From Spisula solida (taxonomy: Eukaryota > Mollusca > Bivalvia > Venerida > Mactridae), in the NCBI GenBank assembly GCA_947247005.1, contig OX365952.1, positions 49,332,722 to 49,396,721 on the forward strand: a stretch of 64,000 bases of DNA. Reading direction: 5' to 3'. Of the stretch, positions 1 to 12,400 are shown piece by piece. How positions within the stretch are numbered: position 1 is the stretch's first letter; each line of letters starts with the position of its first letter. The notes beneath the pieces are model-generated. The model did not search any database and was not told the DNA's origin. It saw nothing but the letters and a program-made list of their open reading frames with translations. A program made the translations under genes and the position numbers.

Positions 1-213
1 CAATGAAATAAAGAAATACATTACGTATTTATACTTAAGTATGGACTACCCCAGTGATGGCCAATAATTATGCTGAATTTTAAGTGGGAACCTTAGATAG
101 TCTTTGAGAATATGACCAATGCACACATCCATGCACACGATCCTGTCACGACATAGCTCGAATGTTTTGCTTCGAAAAGTCAAGCTATAAACTATCATTA
201 ATAATAAACTTAC

Positions 214-438
214 AGCAGCTTGAGCCAAAGCTTTCCTTCTTGCTAACTTCTCCTCCAAGGTCATCCTCTGTTTGGATATTTCTTCATCGTACATACTTTC
301 CAATGACTTCTGATTTTTTGTATGTTCAGCTAGCAGCCATTTAACTTGAGAGTCGGACAGTTTGCCCTGATCTTTAACATCATTTAGTGCCTGTATCTGT
401 AGTTCTTTCAGTCCCATACGACTTCTGATAGCAAATTC
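214..438 (-). CDS. EVC2-like exon 12 (coiled coil)
   Basis: Seventy-five codons between acceptor ATGTAG and donor GTAAGT, phase 0 at both ends. The sequence is heptad-like and charged, including LSDSQVKWLLAEHTKNQ and MTLEEKLARRKALAQ. It is the last exon of this gene inside the window. Confidence 0.72.
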
Positions 439-3400
439 CTACATAAATAGATGGGAATTATTAACACCTGTACCGGTACCATACATAAATATTCAATACT
501 ATAAAATAACATATTTTCGTTGGTATTAAATTTCGTGGATTTGGATAAAAATCCATTTTCATAGGGTTGTAAATTAGTGGATTACAAAACATAGAAGGGT
601 TAAGCCATGTAATGTATAACATCCTAACTAGACTAAGAGCCCTCACTGGATACTGATGCAGTACCACTTTGTCATAGGCATCAGGGTTCACATGTCTATT
701 AGTTCATTTGATTTATTTATCCTTATATAAATACATGTACATTTTTTTGTATATTGAAATTGTTTGGGACATATTCTCATCCCACAAAATGTTGTTTAGG
801 AAGGACTGTATACTGGAAATTCTAATGTTGTTATATATTGTTTGATGTTTTTAGATTTTGTTAGAATTCTTCCCTTTGGCGCAACAAAGTTGAATCTCAC
901 TATACAGTATATAGTAAGATAAAACCTTGTTGCACCAAAGGGACTAGATGTTTGTTGTTGTACTTGAATATGTTACCTTTCTAAGTTTTTCAGTTTCTTC
1001 ATCTTGTTCCAGTTTCAGTTTATATGTTTCAGCATTCTGTTCAGACAAGTGTTGTTCATTCATCAATTTGAGCATATCATTCCTTTCCTGAAATGTACAA
1101 AGGTGTCCCAGTTATAATACGCCTCCTCGAAGCCGTGAATTGACAGTATTACCACAAAGTTGTGTCGAGATAAACAGCATTCGTATTCCATGCGCCCCGA
1201 TAACAAGCCGCAATATATAAATAACACATAGCTTTGTGGGTAACAGTAAAAATGTCAGCCTGAAGAAAGTACTGTTACCCTGCGACAGTTAAAAAAATGT
1301 TCAGTCACATGGTACCAAGGATGTTACAGTAACATTGTTCCCTGTTGGCATATGGGAAATTAACATAACAAAAAAGAAAGGGGTAATAATATACTTTATC
1401 CTAGTCCCATCTGCCTCAATATCGTGGCACAGTTTTTAGCTATTCCATGTTCCGCAAGCCACAAAAAGTAGTCGCATTTCATTGGTTTAAGAAGTTTCTG
1501 CAGAAATTGCTATATTAAGATCAATACTTATCGAAAAAGATTATATCATTGATAAAGATTTTGGTACAATTACAGGAAATATCACAGCAACTTTGATCTT
1601 AGTCTTAAATTGAAATTTCTGAATTTTACATAATTAAATTTTTGGAGATAATAAGAAGTGGAAATACAATATGCTATATAAGTTCTATCTTGCTTTTAAT
1701 TTAGTTCATAAGTTTCAGTGAATAAACACAATATTGGTGTCTGTTGCAGGGTTAAAAACTGAGATTTGTGACCGCACCTTCAAAAGTAAAGCAGTTGCCA
1801 ATGGTTGGTTGGTTCAGAATACATTCATAAATGTAATCAATGGCAATACTACATTGTTAGACATTAATCTTAACACAGATTTTGATGGACCTTGATTTTT
1901 ATTCAATCTGAAGAATAAAAGTTAAATATTACCTTGGCTGGAAGATCTTGTGTATTACCAACCAAATCTTTCTTCTCTGCTCTCTGTTTCTTCAACAATG
2001 TGTTCATCATGGCCTGTTAAACAAACAAACTCATATATGTATAACATGTTTCCCTTATAGTCAGAGCTCATTGGCTAATATGACAGAAAGAAAATGAATG
2101 ACCACACACTTATGACTGTCTTTCACAGGCACACAAACATACATGCCAGATCTCCCACATTATATGTGTCAGTCTCACTCATTTGAGACTTTACTAACAC
2201 ATGATCATAGGCCAATTGATCAAATCTCACGCATTTCTTGGACATACTGGAACCTGACATGTTTTGTTTACATTATGAAAATGATCACAAATATTAGTTT
2301 TAATTGCTTCATGAAGCATGCATGGTATTGTCATAAATACAAAATAACTGAAAACTGCATACAAACTTCAATAATTTAAGTTTAAAGTTATATTTAATTG
2401 GAGAATAAGGACAGCCAATCATATTGCCTGTTACTGTCTTACTGACAAAGAGTTTAATAACGTGTAATCTGATAGGTTATCCTTATCCTTAAGTCGGACA
2501 AAAGCTAAACATAGCTTATGTTATTTTGTTTGTACCAAATTTCCGACAATAAAAAAAAAAAATAAATTTTGACTTGACTTGAAGTCAAGTAAGATCAATA
2601 TTGAATACCACCCCAGATAAACATTTTAGTGGATTCTTACCCTATTCTTGGCACTGATTTTCTTGTACAATTTCTTCATTTCTCTCTTATAATCCTCATC
2701 ATTCTGTCTGTCCATGTGTACACGTCGATTCTTCATGTTACCCAATGCTGTATTCAGTGTTCCCTTATCAATATCTTTGTTACTGTGTAAACCTACAGTG
2801 TAAATAAACACCAAACTGTAAAGTCATTATTTTTCGAGGGAGTTGAATTTTCGTTGATTTCGTTGTAAAACTCGACCACAAAATCTATCGAATTCCCAAA
2901 TACATAACATGCTTTTACTCTTCCATGTTTGGTAATCCACGATTTACGATACCACGAAAAGGGATGTTTATCAAATTCCACAAAATTTAATACCCACAGA
3001 AATATGTGATTTTACAGTATAATATTCAAATGGCAACTTGATAAAGCAATTACAACAACACATGTAAAATGTAACCTAAGTCTTATACATTATAATATCA
3101 CAGACTTTTTTCATTTTGCTACTTCATTTTAAATATTATTTTAGTAAAATCCCACAGCTAAAAAGTATTCCAGTTAATTTCTATGGAGAATACACCTAGT
3201 TATATATTATTATTATCCTGACACGGGGCGAACCAGTTACCTGTGGAACTACACTCATATGCTGAGCTTCAAGAATCAGAGAAATACCAGTACCATTTTC
3301 ATCAACTTTGATATGTTGCAGCCTGGGATCAAACCAAAACACCTTTCGCATTGGAAGCGGACGCTCTAGTGGCTTTTTTCCTTCTACAGCAGGAGCCGTT

Positions 3401-6400
3401 TACAGGTGGCTTCCCTTCAGGAAAATTTATTAAAATCATGCTGTTTTTCCCTAAAATCCAATTTACATCAAGTTTTATCTTCCCCTTTTGCAAAAAAATA
3501 TTACTTATTTCCCCCAAAATTCAAAGAAAAGACCCCTGACCTTACTCTTGAAAAAAGCCCTAGCTCTTCCACTAGGCTATCATGTGGGTTTAAGTTAAAT
3601 TTTAGAATAAATAAAATAACATATTACCTGTAATGATCAGTTCTGTGGTAGCCATTGAAGCATCATTTCTCTCTTTCTCGAGATCTGTATCAACATTGAC
3701 AGTATTCACAATATCCAGACTGTCTATCTCACGGTGCATCTGCATCTTATCCTTCATCCCCAGTACACCAATGATAGAATCGCCTTCCCCGATAACACTG
3801 TAATCATACAAACATATATACAGATACACATGCACAGTACACCAATGATAGAATCACCTTCCCCGATAACACTGTAATCATACAAACATATATACACATA
3901 CACATGTCCAGTACACCAATGATAGAATCACCTATCTGATCACACTGTAATCATACAAACATATAAACACATACACATGCCCAGTACACCAATGATAGAA
4001 TCACCTTCCCTGATCACACTGTAATCAAACAAACATATATACACATACACATGCCCAGTACACCAATGATAGAATCACCTTCCCTGATCACACTGTAATC
4101 ATACAAACATATATACACATACACATGCCCAGTACACCAATGATAGAATCACCTTCCCTGATCACACTGTAATCAAACAAACATATATACACATACACAT
4201 GCCCAGTTCACCAATGATAGAATCACCTTCCCTGATCACACTGTAATCATACAAACATATATACAGATACACATGCCCAGTACACCAATGATAGTATCAC
4301 CTTCCCTGATCACACTGTAATCATACAAACATATATACAGACACACATGTCCAGTACACCAATGATAGAATCACCTTCCCTGATCACACTGTAATCATAC
4401 AAACATATATACAGATACACATGTCCAGTACACCAATGATAGTATCACCTTCCCTGATCACACTGTAATCATACAAACATATATACAGATACACATGTCC
4501 AGTACACCAATGATAGAATCACCTTCCCTGATCACACTGTAATCATACAAACATATATACAGATACACATGTCCAGTACACCAATGATAGAATCACCTTC
4601 CCTGATTACACTGTAATCATACAAACATATATACAGATACACATGTCCAGTACACCAATGATAGAATCACCTTCCCTGATCACACTGTAATCATACAAAC
4701 ATATATACAGATACACAACCCCAGTACACCCATGATAGAATCACCTTCCCTGATCACACTGTAATCATACAAACATATATACAGATACACAATCCCAGTA
4801 CACCCATGATAGAATCACCTTCCCTGATCACACTGTAATCATACCAACATATATACAGATACACAACCCCAGTACCCCCATGGTAGAATCACCTTCCCTG
4901 ATCACACTGTAATCATACAAACATATATACAGATACACATGCCCAGTACACCAATGATAGAATCACCTTCCCTGATCACACTGTAATCATACAAACATAT
5001 ATACAGATACACAACCCCAGTACCCCCATGATAGAATCACCTTCCCTGATCACACTGTAATCATACAAACATATATACAGATACACATGCCCAGTACACC
5101 AATGATAGAATCACCTTCCCTGATCACACTGTAATCATACAAACATATATACAGATACACAACCCCAGTACCCCCATGATAGAATCACCTTCCCTGATCA
5201 CACTGTAATCATACAAACATATATACAGATACACATGCCCAGTACACCAATGATAGAATCACCTTCCCTGATCACACTGTAATCATACAAACATATATAC
5301 AGATACACAACCCCAGTACACCCATGATAGAATCACCTTCCCTGATCACACTGTAATCATACAAACATATATACAGATACACAACCCCAGTACACCCATG
5401 ATAGAATCACCTTCCCTGATCACACTGTAATCATACCAACATATATACAGATACACAACCCCAGTACCCCCATGATAGAATCACCTTCCCTGATCACACT
5501 GTAATCATACCAACATATATACAGATACACAACCCCAGTACCCCCATGATAGAATCACCTTCCCTGATCACACTGTAATCATACAAACATATATACAGAT
5601 ACACAACCCCAGTACACCCATGATAGAATCACCTTCCCTGATCACACTGTAATCATACAAACATATATACAGATACACAACCCCAGTACACCCATGATAG
5701 AATCACCTTCCCTGATCACACTGTAATCATACCAACATATATACAGATACACAACCCCAGTACCCCCATGATAGAATCACCTTCCCTGATCACACTGTAA
5801 TCATACAAACATATATACACATACACATGTCCAGTACACCCATGATAGAATCACCTTCCCTGATCACACTGTAATCATACAAACATATATACACATACAC
5901 ATGTCCAGTACACCCATGATAGAATCACCTTCCCTGATCACACTGTAATCATACAAACATATATACAGATACACAACCCCAGTACCCCCATGATAGAATC
6001 ACCTTCCCTGATCACACTGTAATCATACAAACATATATACACATACACATGTCCAGTACACCCATGATAGAATCACCTTCCCTGATCACACTGTAATCAT
6101 ACAAACATATATACAGATACACAACCCCAGTACACCCATGATAGAATCACCTTCCCTGATCACACTGTAATCATACCAACATATATACAGATACACAACC
6201 CCAGTACCCCCATGATAGAATCACCTTCCCTGATCACACTGTAATCATACAAACATATATACAGATACACATGCCCAGTACACCAATGATAGAATCACCT
6301 TCCCTGATCACACTGTAATCATACAAACATATAATTATACAGATACACATGCCCAGTACACCAATGATAGAATCACCTTCCCTGATCACACTGTAATCAT

Positions 6401-9400
6401 ACAAACATATAATTATACAGATACACAACCCCAGTACACCAATGATAGAATCACCTTCCCTGCTCACACTGTAATCATACAAACATATATACAGATACAC
6501 ATGTCCAGTACACCAATGATAGAATCACCTTCCCTGATCACACTGTAATCATACAAACATATATACAGATACACATGCCCAGTACACCAATGATAGAATC
6601 ACCTTCCCTGATCACACTGTAATCATACAAACATATATACAGATACACATGCCCAGTACACCAATGATAGAATCACCGTCCCTGATCACACTGTAATCAT
6701 ACAAACATATATACACATACACATGCCCAGTACACCAATGATAGAATCACCTTCCCTGATCACTACACTGTAATCATACAAACATATATACAGATACACA
6801 TGCCCAGTACACCAATGATAGAATCACCTTCCCTGATCACTACACTGTAATCATACAAACATATATACACATACACATGCCCAGTACACCAATGATAGAA
6901 TCACCTTCCCTGATCACTACACTGTAATCATACAAACATATATACACATACACATGTCCAGTACACCAATGATAGAATCACCTTCCCTGATCACACTGTA
7001 ATCATACACACATACAGATATACACTTCAACCAATTGTTAATTGGTCACCCGATAAAATTTAATATTATTCAATATATTCAATCAATGAATCTTAAGTTG
7101 TGCTATTGTTGCATTCCATGCACTAATATATCGATTTCTAGAAAGCAATCGCATATTAATGTACGAAATCATCCATGTGGAACAGTTGGTGCAAAATGGC
7201 TTGTGTGCACATGGTTCTTATGCCCGGCATGGAATATTATACAGAATGGTTCACATGCCTACAAAAGAATCCATATTGTTTTATGGTGGTAATGCGCCAG
7301 AATTGTGAACAAGAAGTTGCTAGTTTACTAAGAATATTTGAGAACTGAAATCAGACTGCAAAACTCAGGCCCTGGGAAAACACAAATTTATGGCAATTTC
7401 CCTGTCATTTCCTCGATCAGGCCCTCGTAATATCATCATCACCTATTTCAAGACATTCAAAGAAGAGTTTAGGAGCAGAGTTATATCATACAGTATTACT
7501 ATCATATAATTATAGTACTATACCTATAGTCATTGATAGTATGTCCGCCTTTAGCGACTGCATCCTTTTCATCCATCATTATTGTTTTACCTCTTTCCAT
7601 CAATAACCTCTCTTGCTGAAATAGTTTAGTACCAAAACTGAATGAAAAAGGTCATTTCATTTGTCTACAGTTTAAAATCTAATTATCTGGAAACTTCACT
7701 CTTTGTCAGCACAAATATAGAACTAATTTCCAGCAACTGTTTTATTTCATAATGCAAACCCTATAGATACACTGATATATATGGTGATTTGGCCAGCTGA
7801 CCTCAAGAGCAATAAGGGTCAACTACTGACGGTGACCGAACTCCCTATAAAGTTTAAAGATCCTAGTCCCAACCTTTCTCTAGTTATTATATCCCCATCA
7901 AAAATCATAAATAATATATACAGTAATGATGTGCGAGATTCTGTCTTCAGTTGACTTATTTATGTGTGACAAATAGGGTTACAGCACTCTCGTTACCATT
8001 TTCTTTCAACCACTTGTTTAAATATAATTAATATATCGAAGTATATTCAAATTGATTAAATAATTATTTGAAATTTGGACAAAAAATACAGATTTTGCTA
8101 TAGAATCTAATGTCTGAATGTCATCTGCCAGCCACATCATGCTTGTATTGTTGTGACGTCACATACAAACATTTATACGACACGTCACATACCCGTATAT
8201 CATAAATAATTATGTTATTTTGTGCAGAGAAAATTTCACATACTAGAACATGTGTTCAACAGTAAAGGTAGATTCATTAAATGTGAATCCAATTTCATCA
8301 AAGTGTACCAAACAGTTTACAGTGAGAATTGCAATGATTACATGGTACATAAATGGCTGGCTTAGAATTAGAAGGTTGTACAAAATCAATATTTTAGAAA
8401 GCAAGAAAAAAAGCCTGAAAACTACTCTTTACTTATGGAAAAATAAGCTTTTTAAACTTCAGTTTGGTAAACATGAACAGGCTCATAAGAAGCGCCTTGA
8501 GATGCAGATTCAAATATGCATGCGTCTTATAAGGTCATAAGTAGTACTAACAACCTTATAATTTTTAAGCCAGCGAAATGTAGTTTTATAAGAGGATGTA
8601 CATATCAGCAAGAGATGCAAACTTGTGTTGTTAAGAATCATGTGCCATTGAAGCGTGAAAATTAAATATGTATGAAATAAGAATAATTTGATGGTAGACA
8701 TTCAATTATTTCACAACAAACACAAATAGTCATGTTAAACCAATTTTACCTTAGATTGGGACATCATCTTAAATGTTCAATCATTTTGATTCTAAAATAA
8801 CTACAGTAAATATGTCTATATAGTAATCAACAATCAAATGTTATATATGTTGTTTATTATCCAAATTGTTGTTTATCATGCACATTGTCTTTTATATATG
8901 CTTTTCATTGCTATTGTTATTATTTTGTTTGTTGCCTATTTTCTTTCCAGTGTACAATGGATCATATTGAAAATTTATATTGCCGTCAAATATGTAATCC
9001 ACAATAAGTAAAGTCGATATTATTATTATTATTATTATAGCGCTTTCATGTTAGTTATGTATAATACATGCAATTACTATTAAAGATTTAATAAAATGCC
9101 GAAAATATATAATGATAAAGATATGTTCTTCAGATTCTCATACAAAGCTATTACAGTCAGAACTCGATACAACGGCGCTGTTCGTTTCCAAGAAAAATGT
9201 CGTTGTAACAAATATGTCAATATACTGAATTGATACAAAGAGCGTTTTAATACTTTTGTCCCCAAATATGGTGTCAGTATAATGAATTTGTCAGTATATC
9301 GGGTGTCGTTATATCGAGTCCTGACTGTATCGATGTGACCATTTGATCAGAGTACTGAGAACGTAACTATGACAAGCTATGTACCGTATTCATTCGAATA

Positions 9401-12400
9401 AATGTCCCCGGGGGCGATTCAATTTGCAGAAGGGGGGAGTTTATCAATATCAACCGAGAATTGTAACAAAAAATTGGATACATCCCTTACACAGCTTCGA
9501 CTTTTATCTAAATCCCTAAAGCCTAGGTCCCACTGAGGAATTCCTCATCACGAAGTGTCTCATGACTTCCCGAAGCTTTCCCTATACCATGATGGACCTG
9601 TTCCTGATGTCCATATAACTCATTAATTTCAATTGGGAGTACATCACCAAGGCAAAAAATGCTCAGTGGGACCTAGGCTTAATGGGCAAATCAAGAACAG
9701 CCCTATTCTTTTGTTGTATTTGCAAACATTCTTACATTGACTTTTGATGGAGATACACTCTTCTTCCTTCGGATCATATAGTAGATGAAGAATATAAGCA
9801 CCACAAGAAGAATACCCAGTATTAACGCCATGAAGAATGTCAGTGCCGTGAATCCGTGTTTATACAATATCTGAAATATTAATTTTTTATACAATACATA
9901 AATACAAAAGTGTTTATCTGTTTATTATACTACCAAAATCTGATATAATATGTATTAAAAATATGAAGATGCGCAAATTTTAGAATGTGTTGATTTTTTT
10001 GGAAGTTTGGAATTATCCAACAAATGATCAAATAATTCAAATATAATTTTTATACTAGCTATCTTTATGATTTAACCACTTTGAATTGACAACAGTTACA
10101 GTGAGTGTTAGGCTGTAATCATAACACTGTGATACTCTACACCATCAACTTCCACATAAATAGTAATAGAATTAATGTTTCACAACTTACCTAACATACA
10201 CCGCTTCCCTTTGGCCCAACATAATAAAAAAAAAAACTGTTACCTTGTATCTCACTATATACTATATTTATGAAGAGATACAACCTTGTTGCGCCAAAGA
10301 GATGACATAAAAATAAATAGAAAAATAATAGAATGTAAAAATGGGTAAAAAAAAGATAAAAAAGTTGAATAAAAAATGTCTTGAAAAGAAGAATTAAAAT
10401 ATGATCAACCATGTACATTGTATGTTCTTCATACACTATACTGATAGGACATTCGACAACATAGCTACTTACACTCGTTTCTTTGGTTATAGTGGCATAT
10501 ATGCAAACATCCGCTTCCAAAGGACCATACGTCTGTGTTGACTACAAAGATAAATCAATTACATTTTCAACCTTTGTCTTTAACAAGAAATGGGAAAATG
10601 TATTGGAACAAAGGTTTGACTTAAGATTAATTCTAGCAGAAGACAAAACATGGTGATTTACTTCACAATCATGCTGACTTTGTTACATAATATATCAGAA
10701 TCCTTCAGGGTGTTTTCTCTGAGAGTAGAAAAACAGACATTAAAGTAGTACAGTGCAACCTCTGTAGAGCAACACTCTATTGGAGCTGCAACTATTGGTC
10801 ATTGTTTAGAGGTTGTTGCTATACAGAGGTTAAATTCATAGTAAATAGTGACTTAGGGAAATTTGAAGGTGTTGTTTCACGGAGGTTGTTGCTCTTCAGA
10901 GGACCGCTCTGGTTAGGTTGTACTGTATTATAACAAGTGATGTTTGTAAAACATGGATGCCCCCATTGCAGGCAAATAGTCATTAATGTTAAAGGTCACA
11001 GCAACCATGACCTTGACCTACTGACCTCAAAATCAATAGGGGTCATCTACTGTTGCTGACCAACCTCCATGTTAAGTTTGAAGATCGAAGGGCAAAGCAT
11101 TCTTCAGTTCAAGTGAACGGAAACCATTAATTTTAGTCGACCTACCGGCCGACATGTGCAAAGCGATATACGCCCTATTCTAACATGACCGGCGATTTTG
11201 TCTATATAGACAAAGAACAAATCATAACATCGTCCGATATACAATGAAAGGGACGTCATGCAGGTAAACAAGTAACCTAAGCAACATAGATCTCACAAAA
11301 TAACACTGGCTTTATATATAAGTCCGGGTTTAAATCATGTTAGAATCAAAATAAACTATGGAAAACCGTTGTATACCGGCTGTTATATATATATATATAT
11401 AGTTATAGTTATAGTTATATAGTGGTTAATTCCTATGCGTCAGAACTCCAAACCATTGTATAACAGCCGGTATACAACGGTTTTTCATAGTTTATTTCTT
11501 AAATCAAAGATGGGGAGGGGGCATAATATAAGATACATACCGGGTCTGTTGTCTCAGTGTAATACAGCATTATAGTGAAGTAGTTCTCATTTGCACTTAA
11601 TTTGTCTTTATCAATTTCTGCAGTAAATGTGTCATCACTAGTGCTGCCAGCTAAAACATAGTAAAACATTGCGGAGATATTAACATGATCCTGACCTTTA
11701 TGTATGAATACATTAACATGATCCTGACCTTTATGTATGAATACATTACAAGGTTCATTGAATATGTTACTTTCCTTGATCAAATCAGGCAATATCGGTC
11801 CTGTACATTTGGGTTAAATTATATATTACATATTTTCTGTATTGGTAATTATTATAAATTCCCACCTACTGGGGTTAAATATAGGCAAAAAATCAGCTGT
11901 TAAATGATTTGAAATAACAGTATTGACTTAAATGTTTTTGATGAATTGAGAGTAGAAAAATATACCAGTAACTTACCAGTGATGTTTCCAGCGGACCAGG
12001 AGAATGACTTTCTTGAATTTAACATTGTTAGCTCATTTCCAATAGAGAGAGTTGAAAAACTAAAATAGTCGGCCAACAATGAAGGGGCCAGGTAAACTGT
12101 AGCTTCAACATTCCCAGCAGTATTTGATCCAATGTTGTCGATTAACATGTACAGATAGTATTCTTGGTTATTTTTTTCCTGAAAAAAATGATCATTGATG
12201 AAGTAATTGCATATTTGATACCAGGCCATGTCATGCCATAGACATAATAAATATGGTACCACTACCAGTAATTCCTTGCTAATTAAACACTCAGCTTAAA
12301 AAGGAAACATGGCTTCCCTCTCTCATACACTTATAGAGATGGATACCATCAGGAATAAGGTAGCAAGAGTTATTGATACAAGGTGTAAGAGCATGTTTCA

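Noticed and set aside
6234..6500. 88-residue repeated frame on the minus strand
   Set aside because: It is read-through of the intronic minisatellite; an indel keeps it open by chance.
3798..7010. CRISPR-like array
   Set aside because: The units are contiguous with no unique spacers, and the unit is a copy of an intron/exon border in a eukaryotic gene.
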